A stretch of DNA of 64,000 nucleotides from positions 620,001-684,000 of the forward strand of contig NW_026570287.1 in NCBI RefSeq assembly GCF_019649055.1. Reading direction: 5' to 3'. Shown one piece after another: positions 9,179-44,404 of this stretch (within the stretch, counting starts at the first letter, position 1; the number at the start of each line of letters is the position of its first letter). A program made the translations under genes and the position numbers. Under the pieces are notes generated by a model that searched no databases, was not told the origin of the DNA, and saw only the letters and a list, made by a program, of their open reading frames with translations. This stretch comes from Paramacrobiotus metropolitanus (taxonomy: Eukaryota > Tardigrada > Eutardigrada > Parachela > Macrobiotidae).

Positions 9179-11920
9179 CTATTTCAGTCCAACAATTTTC
9201 TTGTACCTTAATCCAACAACGATCTTGCTATGCACGTTGACAGATAATGGATCAGCGTTCAAAATATTCCTTTTCAAGACCGTAAGCCGATTTTCTTTAA
9301 ACCATTTGCTTAGGATGCCGGTCAAAGTATCCCTATTTATTAGTTCGCGACTGGTGGTATGGTAGTTTATGAACTCTGCAAAGCAAACGAGAAATGCATA
9401 AGTTTGGTCCAGTTTCTAAACAATCAAATTTCCGTATACTGTACCATTACCAAAAATTAAATACAATACTCGTATAGTCTCGTATTCATGCACGAAGTCC
9501 ACGGTTAATTTAGCATGAAAACGCTCGGAATTACTGCACGCGTTTCTCTGGTTATAAAAAGCAAATTCGCTCTCACAGTTTACCAATACGCCAAAATCTG
9601 ATCACCTGCTTCAGGGCTTTTTCACCAATAACAAAAAAAACAACTATGAATTAGAAAATACCTTACCTTCGAGAGTTTTAACGAATCCTGTGCTGACAAA
9701 GTGATGAAAAAAAGTATAGTTCGGTCCTTCTCCGTCTTCTGCCTTTTTATAGAGATAGCACATGTGAAATATGGCTTGTTGGTCCACAATCTGATACATG
9801 ATCGCACGAATCCAACGTTTAATTTTTGGATAGTCAACACGCGACTGCGCACTGATAAAATAATCCCGCCATGTATTCTTAACGTATATTGGAGGAACAT
9901 TTCCATCTTGGATTAGTGGAACATAGTCCAACCTGGGAAACAAGTACGACGGCCGAAACTCTACAATGCGGCAACAGTTAATAAGAATATTTAGAGTATT
10001 TCTGTTGTTATATTTGCATTCAGAGTATCTACAATACTGTGGTACACACTACACGCCTGGATGATTGAATGGGAGCAAGGGGTTCCACAAAATATTCTCT
10101 GCTGGAGAAATTAGTGAAACGCTAAGGGCAGAATCTGAAACGGGTGGGTTATCGGGCTTCCACTTGGGACGTTCTGGAGAACATAAACCTTGCTGTGTTT
10201 AAATCGTAGAAATGCACAGAATGCCAACCGATCAACAGGTATAGTAAAAAATGCTCATTAACTTGTAAATGTTCTCGTACTTTTTTTGTGTTTTAACCGG
10301 TAGCCGTTTCGCTCTCTTCTCCCGATAATGATGATATCGTTGTAATTTTGCCCGTATGGCTTTTCGGATATCCTGTACGGATGCTAGCGGTCTGTTACCG
10401 TTCAGAATTTCGGGATGATTCAAGTCGATAAAACCTGTAGCAACAACGCGCCAAACCATTAAAGCTCGTAAAAAGCGCTGTCAGGATGTGGCTAACGTGC
10501 TTTCCACCCACGAGCTATTTTTGTCAGATATTCCTCATCAAACACCTGTGATGTGTAATTCCAGTGCACTCTGTCGGTAAATTTTCCAAGAGAATCGATC
10601 AGTTCTACTGCAAAAATCGAGCCAGGACCTTTGCTGTTCAGGATCCTCACACGGTCGTTGTTCTGCTTTGTGCACTGCTTCAGATATTTGTCCCGAATGC
10701 GCTTGAGAAGCATCGTGGGAGCATGAAGACCGGCACCGGGATAAATTTCTTCTTTACGCTGACCAGGCTGGGTTAAACTGTGTTTCACCAGTTTAGCGTA
10801 GGCAATCTGAGCATCGTTCAGTTCTAAAAAATATTATTGCTATTGCAATATATATATCGCACAATCTTCAGGCAAGTGCGGCACACCTGGTTCCGGTAGG
10901 GGAAGTCGCTTTGGTGCGGGTTTCGACGCATCTTTTATCACAATTCTGCGGGGTGCTGCAAACGACACCACAAAATTGCAGGGAAAAAAATGATTAAATT
11001 CTTATGAAACATTAATATGCGAGGAGTAAAGGATACGCACAAAGATATGCTGCAAGAGACGAAAAAACACGCAAATCACAGCTACGTATAGAATAATGTA
11101 CTGACTAGAGTAGTCACCGTAGTCTACAGCGCCAATTTTTACTTTTTAAAATTTTAGGTTATATATAGTATTTACTATTTACGATTAGTAAAAAATGAAA
11201 CAGCCATCATCAAGATGGACGGTCCCTAAGATGGACGGTCCCTAAAAATATATTAAGTATTCTGCAAACACCAAATGACTTAAGTCGCTCGAAGGTTTTT
11301 ACGATATTACCGTTTTTTGTGGTCGTAGCAGATGGTCTAACATCCGAGTCAGCATACAAGCTAGATACTGATAGGCGGTCATCGCAGCCATTTTCAACTT
11401 CAGAATGTTTCTCTTCTTCCACCCTGGCTCCATTCGCCAGATTTATATAAGGAGCGACGACATTGTCGTGAGTTGCGTTTTCCAGGTTACCGCAATCCGG
11501 ATCATCATCTGGCGTCTCAGGATACAGCTCGACATACTGCAGCAGTCTGACAACGTCCATAGTAGAATTAATGACTGGCGCAACAGTCAGTGCAGTCTGA
11601 ACACTGGTATCTGCAACGAGATCGTCATCCAGGAATACTGACGGAATCAATTGGATTTTCGTATGGTTGTTCAACCGGAACGCTTCCGGTTCGATGCAGA
11701 CGCATTTAGAGAATTTGGGTAATTCACCACCGAGATCCAGTTGATAGAACAGCAGTGCTTTCTTCTCCCTGTCAACAGCTTTCCTCCACACTGTCGACTT
11801 GTCTGGATCTGGGTCCATGAGACTTGCCAGTTCGTCGAATGTGCATGGTGGTTCCCGAGCGCCGTTAGTGCCAAAGCTGTGGCTCACAAAGCGAGGAAGC
11901 GTGAAGGGAAGGCGTTTCAT
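9179..11920 (-). CDS. Uncharacterised seven-exon family, copy C (one frame break)
   Basis: This is the closest relative of copy B. Exons in transcript order are 11311-11920, 10887-10955, 10512-10823, 10281-10434, 10057-10173, 9667-9960 and 9179-9375. It starts with MKRLPFTL and ends VVGLRYKKIVGLK. Domains and exon phases match copy B with two exceptions. Exon 4 is 154 nt instead of the expected 153, because a run of seven A (minus strand, 10281-10287) sits at its donor, so the junction to exon 5 is out of phase by one. Intron 5 would need a GC donor (CCAG then GCGTGT, around 10051-10060) where copies A and B have GT. These could be an error in the sequence, alternative splice sites or early pseudogene decay. 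The remaining exons are open and conserved, which argues against an old pseudogene. If the extra base is discounted the product is about 583 aa. Function is unknown. Confidence 0.7.
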
Positions 11921-12258
11921 TGCATTCCTGTGCAGAAGTGCTCAGTGTGGGATCGCGACCACCACGTACTGTTAGTCCTTAGGCAAACAAAGAGAGCTAA
12001 CCCTAACGATGCTAAGAAAACATGCAGTCTTCATTTTTCAGAAACGTATTTGCGTCGGATACAGCAAAACTTCTGCAAAAGTACTGGAAAAGTATCAAAA
12101 ACCATACGAGTATAGTCTAAAAAACTGCACTCTATATTAAACCCATAAATGTTATTTCTGGTTTTAACTTTTTGACTTTAACTATAAAGAGTTATTAAAG
12201 ACTAAAGTAGTAAAGTTTCAATATTTTCCGGAGGCGTAGCGCTGTATAGTGCGTACGT

Positions 12259-12337
12259 CTAAAGGCAAGATACGTACGTTTACGTACGTACGTATATATA
12301 TATGTAAGACTAGTCTTAACATATATATTGCCTTTAG
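12259..12337. repeat. Nested palindrome with TACG/TA tracts
   Basis: The outer arms CTAAAGGCAA (12259-12268) and its complement (12328-12337) enclose alternating TACG and TA runs. Inside these is the perfect palindrome AAGACTAGTCTT flanked by inverted ATATAT tracts. No target duplication was seen, so it could be a small MITE remnant or simply a hairpin-prone low-complexity tract. Confidence 0.55.
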
Positions 12338-12900
12338 GCATGAATTCAGGTCGTTTCCTATCTTGGGAACTGTTAAGGCCGGCTCAAGTTCTGAACGTAG
12401 CTAAGTATGATGCAGCTGCTCCACCGCACGAGATAGCTACATGAAGTGTCCACGCCGACAAATACGGTTCGCAAAACCACCTCATGAGGTGGAGCTGCTG
12501 CACCGTAACCAGATCTAGCTGGACTTTGAGAGTAGCCCTAAGAAAGTGTAAACTTGTAATTCTGTAACACAAGACAGACAACAACGTAGCTCTGTTAATG
12601 TTAACACTGGACAGACAGCAATGAAATTCTGAGTTCTGTGACTGAGGAGACAGAAACGCTAATGCAAGGGAGATGCATGTTATGTGGAAGAAGGCAGGGC
12701 AATGGGCAATTGGACATAGCTGCCTTGCTGAAACTGGCAAAAAAAGAGTTAAGATTTGTAAAAAGAGTTAAAAATTTGCAAAAAACACTCACGCCTCCGG
12801 AAGTGTCCCGACGTTTACGAGGGTCGCCACGCTAGTGTTTTCTTGATGAGTGTGTGCCTTCGATATATGCCCTCTCTTCGATACTGTGCCTGACTGCTCT

Positions 12901-12946
12901 ACAGCCGCACTCCGTAGCGGGTAGACATTGCGGAACCGTCAGCTGT
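12901..12946. promoter_or_regulatory. Duplicated upstream block, copy C side
   Basis: Partner of 8281-8326, differing at about 7 of 46 positions by eye. It lies between divergent copy C and TM2D1, so it could serve either gene. Confidence 0.45.
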
Positions 12947-13528
12947 GTCAGTACGTTCCCCGTAAAGTCGTAAACTGCATCAGTACAGTAGGCAAATTGT
13001 TGTTTAAGCAATTAAGCAGTAAAAAGTTTTTCAGACTTCTGTTTTTTTAGTACTAGAAACCTTAGTGCATTCTGCTGGTGTGTGTTATTATATGATACAC
13101 GGTTTGTGATAAATTATTGATAATCGATTAGAAATTGTAAAAGAGGAGCTGGATTACGCTGGATAGGTGCCAGTAGTATGCTGGCAGACAGTGGCAGTAG
13201 TCAGTAGTGGTCCTTGTGGAACGAAGTGGATATTGGATCACGATTAACGGCGATGGAGGATGATCGCACTATTATTATGACTTACTGCTTACAAATTGAC
13301 CATTGCATCAGTTAATATTGACGGATATCGCTAATATTCACTACTGAAGCCTGGCACCGAACGGCAACATTCGTAGTCAGTATCAGAAGTTGTAAACTTT
13401 GATCGAGCAGTGTGGGAAGTAAGAACTGTTGTCACAGTGTTGTGTTGTCTCTAATATGGAGAAGTCAAGAGTCAGTTGCAGATGGTCTCATGACTGTTCT
13501 ATCGCAGGATTGACACCCCACCTACATC

Positions 13529-14937
13529 ATGCGCGTTTCTGGACAATTCGGATTCGTAGCCCTTATGCACTGCCTGTTGGCTGGTGAGATGGTTTCTTCC
13601 GCGACTATGAAACCATGCGTGAACCTTTTGCCAGGACAGTAAGTTTCGTTGTATGTTACATGTGTACCGCACGCGGCTCTCTATGCATTTGTTTCTTGAT
13701 GTTTTCATTCCTGATGTAAGCGGAAGTTTTTCTCGTGATCTTCCCACTTGCCACATTCACTCACACTATAATAACTGAATTTTTAGATTTCGCTGTGGTG
13801 AAATGAATGTGAACTCTTCAACTCAACAGCTAGCTGGATGTCAGCCTAATAATATGGCCAGAAGTAAATATTCAACACAAAAAAATTTGCTATTGTATTG
13901 CATTGCTAGTTTTCTTTTTTTATAGCACGGTGTAGCGTACCACCTGGAATCGTGTGCGAGGGTCTGCTTGAGGATAGAACATTTTATAAATATATTCCCT
14001 GTAAATATACGTAAGTTTTCTCAAACGGTCGGGCAGTAATTCGGCTTTGAGCATAAATTTGATAGTTTTTTATTTAAGAGGGCATTGTAGATTTAAAGGC
14101 TTGACTTTGTTCGAATGCTATAGCAATGGTTACTCCTTTGAAACGTCATTGCTGCTGTCGGTGTTCTTGGGAATGTTTGGAGTCGACAGGTTTTATCTTG
14201 GTTATCCAGGAATGGGTAAGTAGGGTTATAACTTATACGTAAATGGTTGATATTTAATTTTATCTTTAAAGAATGTGTGCAATTTTTTTATACAGTAAGC
14301 ATCAATTTCGTTTGTCTATTTTATTTTATTCGTGTCAGATACATATTTCAGATAGAAATCATAGAAGTATTGATACACTGCACCTTTTATGGTCGTACGG
14401 TCGAACAGATGAATAGGTAGATGCTTATTTTATTTTCGTTTCTCATTGAGTTTTTCATTTACGTTTTTGCTGAACATCGATCACTCGATGCTATGCTCTC
14501 GAGTAAGCAATTCCAAAAAATAACTGCCATTCTGATATGATCTTGCAGGTATTTTGAAGCTCTGCACTTTGGGAGGTTTTTTCATCTTTCAGTTGATTGA
14601 TGTAATACTGATTGCCAGCGGGGTAAGTGCGTGCTCACAAGTTTGAAGTTTGTAAATGTAATCATTTCACTTGACTTCAAAACATCATTAATGAACCGGA
14701 TGTGGTCGCAGTTATTTATTGTACATGCGAATTCTGGTGAAGAATAACAGATTATGGCGGAATTTGAGCCATATGGATATATCTTAATATATTATGGCTG
14801 ACGGTAAGAATGTTTTACTGGAACAGGCACTGGGGCCAGCAGATGGCTCACATTATGTTATACCAATGTACGGAGCCGGCATCAACCGAATCCCGATGAC
14901 GCCAAACCAGACTTACATCCTCCCAAATTTCCTGTGA
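13529..14937 (+). CDS. TM2D1: TM2 domain-containing protein 1
   Basis: Exons are 13529-13638, 13787-13863, 13926-14010, 14091-14215, 14549-14622 and 14827-14937. All have GT-AG introns and consistent phases, giving 193 aa. The N-terminus is a hydrophobic signal peptide. A cysteine-rich lumenal region follows (including CSVPPGIVCEG and IPCKY). Two C-terminal TM helices are joined by the family's DRF motif (GVDRFYLGYPGMG, about residue 125). The C-terminal tail after GPADGSHYV continues for about 25 residues, as in TM2D1 (the beta-amyloid-binding-protein group). TM2D3/almondex ends right after the equivalent GPADGS motif. TM2D proteins are membrane proteins linked in flies to Notch signalling and phagocytosis, but their biochemical role is unsettled. 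The ATG at 13529 was chosen because it opens directly into the signal peptide. Confidence 0.9.
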
Positions 14938-16585
14938 TTTCTGTTTTGGAGCAGACTGACATTCAAAAATCTGACATGCAAATGGTTCAGTTTTTATCTG
15001 TGATATGTGATTACTTGTTATTTGTTTTTATCATTGGATCTGTTCATACAAGTTAGTTGTGAAGTGGAATGCATTAAACTTATCTGGCTTCAGTAATTTT
15101 TAATAAGCAGTATAGCAATATGTATGGTAAGCTCCTTTTGGAGTTTTGCAGTTGTTTTTGAGACGAGAATATTTCTTTAAGCCTAGCCGCATGGATAGCT
15201 CTTCTTCATTTAAAAACAAACGGAAATCAGCACACTCGCAAAGTTGTTTAACTTTTACGGCTAAAATATGTACCACTTGCAGTTTCCAGCACATCCCTGG
15301 GATTATATAGATATATGACCATTGCGCAATGCCGTTTCGTTTACTGCGTGTCCCACGGCTACACTTTCTATCTCTGTGACTGTGGGGCAGCGAAATACAG
15401 CAGCAGATTAATTCTCGCCACAAACGTTGGCGCTAGTATACTACTACCAAAAGTTTCATTTAATTTACCTTTTGGAAAATTATACTACTTTGGATTGAAC
15501 AGCACTTATTAAACTTAAGAATTATATAAAATGATTATCTTTTTTTATTTCCAAATTATTGGAGAACATTATGCTTTGTACGAGTATGAAGCGTGGTTCA
15601 AAGCGAAATACAGCAGCACTAATTACTACCCGAAAGTTCGGAACTGACGAACGTCCAGTGTCCGACAAAAGCTGCGCCGATCGATAATGTTGCGCCTTTC
15701 GGACGCAGTCCAAAATGCTTGGGATTAACAATAAGTATCTGATTTTTGCATCCAGTGAGCCTTCATCCATGGAGATGGATAATTGTGACATGCTTTAAAG
15801 TTTAACCGTGAGTCCAGTTGATACTAGTGACTGCTCTGGATTATAACTAGTCAGTTGTGACTAGTCAGCACGGCATGCAGCACGCACTAATAACCCGTGA
15901 AGTGAGCGGTTTGTTTGTCTGCAAAACTGCAAGCTCATGATCGCACGCACGTTTACCGGGTTTCTCGTTTGTGCTGACGGAATGCCGATGAACAAAACAA
16001 CCACATAATCGATGAATTTTTGCTGGCCCGCTGGTGGTATCGAGAATCATTACTGTTGCTTGTTATCCGACGCTTTACTGATACGGCGATATGGTGTTTG
16101 CGCAATGGACAGCCTTGAATATGCTTTACTCCGAGAGTCTGCGTGTGAAAGTGCAGGCTCATGGTGGAAATTAAAATTTGATATTCATATACGCTGCATT
16201 AATGGGTTTAAACGCATTCAGTTCCGGCTAAAGTTTTTATACTCTTATTACTTGTTATTAATACATCCTTTTGACACCTTCTGTTGTATGTACAGTATTT
16301 CGTCTGGCTTTTGTAAAATGCAAGTCAGTTATTGACGCTGCAGAAGTTCCAAACAGGAGCATATTTTTGCAGTTTGCTGTTTGCATAATTATTATTATTT
16401 TGAATTCGGATTTATTGCCTCCTTTGATTGTTTTGTGCATCGGCGATTCGGCATCATCATTCTCATATCGCTTATGCAACACTGGCTGATTCTCTACTGT
16501 CTGCGGGATTTTAGCGTTACATGATTAATCGCAATATTTCGCGCTGTTTATCTGTTCATGAATACTCGCATTTTTAATTACCAAT
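14938..16585. other. Intergenic region, TM2D1 / first ABCC gene
   Basis: No gene is supported. An ATTAAA poly(A) variant for TM2D1 lies at 15073-15078. A short segment around 15389 (GCGAAATACAGCAGCA) recurs around 15603, a weak local duplication. Other open frames lack recognisable features. The end of the region should hold the promoter of the ABCC gene starting at 16586. Confidence 0.4.
15073..15078 (+). terminator. Poly(A) signal variant, TM2D1
   Basis: ATTAAA lies about 135 nt after the TM2D1 stop codon. Confidence 0.35.
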
Positions 16586-24585
<8,000 letters not shown>

Positions 24586-26130
24586 GCAGTGATTCAGCGA
24601 AGGATGTTTCTTCATTTAGTTCCGTTTTGATACTCTTCTGTGTCTGCCTGCCATGCTGCAGATTAGAAATTGATTGCGTTGTTTTCCGAAACGATGTGCC
24701 TTAAATTTTGTGATGCAGCTAACGTGATGGCTTTCATTACACATGTAGTATATTTGTGAATTTTATTTCATTTTGCTAGTCTACACATGTGAGATTATTT
24801 ATTTATTACTGCTGTGCCCCGAAAATGATGTTAGATCTTTTTTGTTGTTTTAATTCATTGTCAGTTCTGTGAACTGTTGTTTTGTATTCTCTTACATTTT
24901 ATTTGCATCTGTTGTGATTGTGAATACTTGTGATTGACTGATTGATTCGTGTGAAGTGGAATGATCACCGGTATTAATTTTGGTGAATTCAGGAAAGGCA
25001 AGTGCAATAAAAAAATGGCATTATTGGTTTTTCCGGGCTGTCCTCAAATGTCCTGCTCGGATGCGCAATGTTACCCACATATGTAGAGCGTAATAACAAA
25101 CCGGTGCCTGAACACAATACGCACCGGACCAGGCGAGTTTTGCAGAGTCATTGACGTCATGATCTCCTACATTTCTTTCGGTCACTGTAAATGTCTCCAA
25201 AAACGGTAATTTAAAACGCAAAATTAATAAGCAATATCTGTGTTACGCAAAATACCATGAGCCGGTTTCTTTGAAAATCAACTCGCGAAAGTGTTAAATA
25301 CAAAGTACAAAGTAGTGAAGTGCAGTATGTACGGAACTACAAATCGTTCCAACATCCGCCAAAAGAAAAATGATTTCGCTGCTGCACCATGTGCGGCTTA
25401 CGGTAAGTATACAAACTGTATACTTATGCCATAATTAAGGAAGAGACGCGAAGAATCATGATGACTCACCACAAAGCAAAAAAGTACAGTATTGTACTGT
25501 TGTTGCATAGACATTAACCGAATATTAATAAGAAACTGCATAATAATGGGTACTGTACCTGTTAAATTTAACGCTTTTCATGGTGGATCCGCAAATTACA
25601 AATTGGGGCAACAGCCGGCATTCGCGGCAGCCGTTATGAATTTTGGCCCATCATGGTGATAATTTACATTTTGATGCGGCTGAAAGCGATAAATAACAAG
25701 TCGGTGCATTGACGCGCATAAAGCAATGCTTCCGCCCGCTGACTCAGCACATTTCGTGTTTTGAATCATGACGTGCACATTTTGCCCTTTTGTTGTCAAT
25801 CAATAACAACTCGTAGTATTAGGTTTGCTTGCCTGCTGGTATTTATCGCAGAAACCTGAGCGACATGGGAGATTTCATTTTATTCTGTTGTTTTTGTGTT
25901 ACAAGGAGGCCATGATAAGGCCAGTGCTGATAATGCGGAGACCATGCTGATTATTACGAAAAGCCAATGCCTGCAAATCGCAACTGCTAAGATGTAGCGT
26001 TCAGCGGAGTTATTTACGGAATATTCTGGATTTGGAAAGCACCTTACAGCTGCGTTGTTCTTGGATCGTTCTGTCTGCAGTCGGAAATTATTTTGGTCGC
26101 AGAATCTGCTGGATTCCATCTTTTGGCAGC
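24586..26130. other. Intergenic region, ABCC gene 1 / gene 2
   Basis: It begins with the 3' UTR of gene 1, with AATAAA at 25006-25011. Weakly similar segments near 25080-25170 and 25670-25770 may be diverged repeat copies. No gene is supported; the distal part should be the gene 2 promoter. Confidence 0.4.
25006..25011 (+). terminator. Poly(A) signal, ABCC gene 1
   Basis: Canonical AATAAA lies 421 nt after the stop codon. Genes 2 and 3 have one at about 380 nt, a consistent 3' UTR length across the tandem copies. Confidence 0.55.
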
Positions 26131-33573
<7,443 letters not shown>

Positions 33574-33956
33574 CAAAGGCCTGAACTTTAATTCCTGTGA
33601 TTTTCCCGCTTACTCCGTCACATCTATACCGGTGCATTAATTTTTTATGGAAACTTGAATAGATGAAATATTTAATGCTGTGCCAGCTTCTTTTGGCAGC
33701 CTGATTTATTGTATGTTTGTATATATTACAAAATTGACATTCAGTAATTTATTACTAGATGGTACAGTCAGAGTTAGTGATGCTGGTGCTGTAAAAAATT
33801 TTATTTTAATTTTTAAATGTGTACGTTAATAACTACGACTCAGTAGTTGGGCTGTACTGTTCGAACTGTGAATCTGGCTCCGAGCTTTGCAGAAATTAGT
33901 ACTACGAGTAGTACTTATGTAATGGGCCGAAGCAACGTGGAGCACTCATAAAAAGC

Positions 33957-33962
33957 AATAAA
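33957..33962 (+). terminator. Poly(A) signal, ABCC gene 2
   Basis: AATAAA lies 384 nt after the stop codon, matching the spacing in genes 1 and 3. Confidence 0.55.
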
Positions 33963-34434
33963 ACAAAGCGGATTGCAGTGCTGATTTCCCGGTACTTTAA
34001 AAGCAAATACCAGACCAGTGCAATTACGAAATAGCCTAAGATGTTATTAATTATCTGAGAAACTAGCTGCAGTACACTACATCTAAGAAATCGACGCGTC
34101 GGAAGATTGGTATTTGCTATGCAAGTGATGGAAGAATGATTGGCGTATACTTACCTAAAAGCCGAAGCTGACTTTATCTACTACCGCTTACAATTATTTC
34201 TTACGGACAAGACACTGAAGTGATAAGGATATTGTTAAAATAAGAAATTTACTTTTATAAAAAAATCCATTAGGGTTATAGAAAACTCCATTACAGTTAA
34301 TCCATTGCGCATATTGATAAACTTGGGCGATATCTTAAAAGTATCGCCTAAGTTTATTACTGTAATTTAAGTCGTATTTGTTAAAGTCAAAATTAATAAT
34401 CATTAAGGATAAATTTTACGGATGTTACCACTTA

Positions 34435-34507
34435 GGGGATGTAGCTCAAATGGTAGAGCGCTCGCTTAGCATGCGAGAGGTACGGGGATCGATACCCCGC
34501 ATCTCCA
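34435..34507 (+). tRNA. tRNA-Ala (AGC)
   Basis: This is a 73-nt cloverleaf. The acceptor stem pairs GGGGATG with CATCTCC and includes the G3:U70 wobble that is the alanine identity element. The D arm is GCTCAAATGGTAGAGC. The anticodon stem CTCGC/GCGAG carries loop TTAGCAT, with anticodon AGC at 34468-34470. The T arm is CGGGGATCGATACCCCG and the discriminator is A. There is no intron and CCA is not encoded. A run of six T just downstream (from 34511) is a Pol III terminator. Confidence 0.97.
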
Positions 34508-36084
34508 AATTTTTTACCGTAAAATATAAGCTCTTTTCATTTCCTGTTTTTTATTTTGAATCAAATAAGATTTGGGTGCTTGACATTACGATTCCAAGTC
34601 CTTTTTAAAATCCTACGAAACCGTGTAAATGTAAGTACGAGGTTAAACCTGAAGTCGAGCTACACTATCTGTGACCATCATAAATAAGGTGCTTGCTTGA
34701 AAGTAAAGCCGGCTCGGATAAGACAGTACAGGATATAATAAATTTATGTTCTACAGTTTGGTTGGGAATTGTAAAATGCGATGATCTCATTTGGATTTTA
34801 GGGCCAAATCATTTCGATTCGATCTCATTTCGATTTTATGCGAACAGCCAGTGTATTGATAAAATGATTACTAATGTTTAAACAGTTTCTCCATGCGGCA
34901 CGCGTTTGTAATTATTGCTGGTGCCAGTCAACGTTGTTCGTGCCGGACAGCTGGCAGAGATTTGCACGCATGTCCCACATGGCTGCATGATGTCATTAGG
35001 AGTTTGGAATGTTTGAAATAGCGACCCAAACAGGCACTGCAACTAGCGAAACGTATGCACGCGTACACGCGCTGTAACAAAATTACATTTATTTTTACGA
35101 TTATTAATCAATCGAAACATTTATTCATCAAAGCAGGGTCTGCAGAACCACAGTGCAAGCATTTATACGGGTACAAAATAATAAAACACCCTCGTACAAC
35201 AAACACGAACTCTAAACCTGCTACAATATAAAAGTAATTATTATTAGGATATGACATTGTACCATTACAATTGATTAAAATTTTAAAAACACTTATAAAT
35301 TTTAAATTATTACTGTTACATGTTTGATTTTCAGCACATTATCTGACCATGAGTTACAACCGCATGATGATACACTCGTATTTATTAACTTATCTCCATC
35401 TGAATCCGGCAACAGTAAAACAACGCTTATCTATATTTTTTTTAACGGCAGACTGCTAATTATTAATTAAAGTGCTCGTACTGTAATTGAAGTTAGGTAA
35501 ACGGTGTATTTGTGAGCGGTGGGCTGGGCTGCACTGCACCGCAGTGACGTATTTTTGCCTCCGGAAGTACGAGTAAACGAGTACGTACATTACAATACGT
35601 GGGTTCAAAAGCCCGTGAGCACACATTTCAAATAATTCTCCCTCAGAGTTAACCTGGAAGCTATTTTCGGCTTTCCGCTTTCTTAGTTTTTTAGTGATGC
35701 TTAATAGTCTTTGGTGTTGGTGCTGTGCTTTTGAAATGTTGACAGTTTTCATACGGCCAGCTTGCATCGAATTATCGTCGGGTCTCTCGGTCAAAAAGCC
35801 TTATCTTATCACTTATGCTTATCCGCAACGGAACAGCATTTCTCCACAGTATTAAAGTCGCTGCATTGTCAGCAGTCGTGCCTGTTCTGCAAGATATCGC
35901 CACATTGTTTGGGACCAAGGACTTATTGCTCGCTTTCATTAATTAATGATTGTCTGTTGGTCGGTTGTTTGCTATTGTGGAGATTCACCGTGTCGAGCTG
36001 TGCTCTGAGCTTCCAAACTTGATAATTTATTTGTGCAGTCAGTCTACCTGACGTTACAGATGGTTTTATTGCTGGACAGCCATC

Positions 36085-43985
<7,901 letters not shown>

Positions 43986-44361
43986 AAAGAGATTACGGTT
44001 GACGCATTTTCCCGTATAATGCTTTGATTTTTTTAGCCTCGTGCGTAACACAGTATTGTATTGTATTTATTATTGACTGTTTTATTTGTTACTTAAACCG
44101 CCCCTCCTTTCCGTTCTCTCAGTTGTGACCTTTGTAATCAAAGTGCCTGGATTACTGTGGTTTTCGATAGGCTGTGATTTGGTTATGTTACTGTTACTGG
44201 TGATTGACCCGGACCTGCTGTAAACTGTTCTGCTGTGGTATTTTACCGGATGTGCTTTACGTGGCTGTTGTTTCCTGTGATGGAAAATTTAACTGCCTTT
44301 TTGAGACTGGTTTGCAAAAGGATCGCCACGATCCTGTGTGGATACCAGTAGTAAACGGAAT

Positions 44362-44367
44362 AATAAA
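44362..44367 (+). terminator. Poly(A) signal, ABCC gene 3
   Basis: AATAAA lies 376 nt after the gene 3 stop codon. Confidence 0.55.
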
Positions 44368-44404
44368 AATGCAGATGGTTTTTCCGTAACATCATTAAAC
44401 TCTG

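Larger units (their letters stand above)
11921..13528. promoter_or_regulatory. Head-to-head intergenic region, copy C / TM2D1
   Basis: This is a divergent interval between minus-strand copy C and plus-strand TM2D1. It contains a nested palindrome (12259-12337) and the block shared with the copy B 5' flank (12901-12946). Relative to the copy B flank, about 600 bp is extra between the gene and that block. Open frames on both strands around 12384-12840 overlap each other and look random. Confidence 0.4.
33574..36084. other. Intergenic region, ABCC gene 2 / gene 3, with tRNA
   Basis: It holds the gene 2 3' UTR (AATAAA at 33957-33962), tRNA-Ala at 34435-34507 and about 1.5 kb of AT-rich sequence without recognisable genes. 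A 112-codon minus-strand frame at 35456-35794 is unrecognised and not convincing. Confidence 0.4.

Noticed and set aside
12384-12835. Overlapping open frames on both strands near 12.4-12.8 kb
   Set aside because: They overlap in antisense and lack family features, and the region is an insertion relative to the copy B flank.
15100-16482. Several 60-107-codon frames between TM2D1 and ABCC gene 1
   Set aside because: Amino-acid composition looks random, frames overlap on opposite strands, and no splice-linked neighbours exist.
35456-35794. 112-codon minus-strand open frame upstream of ABCC gene 3
   Set aside because: Part of it looks protein-like, but there is no recognisable domain, no splice partner and no paralogue. 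It is not strong enough to call a gene.
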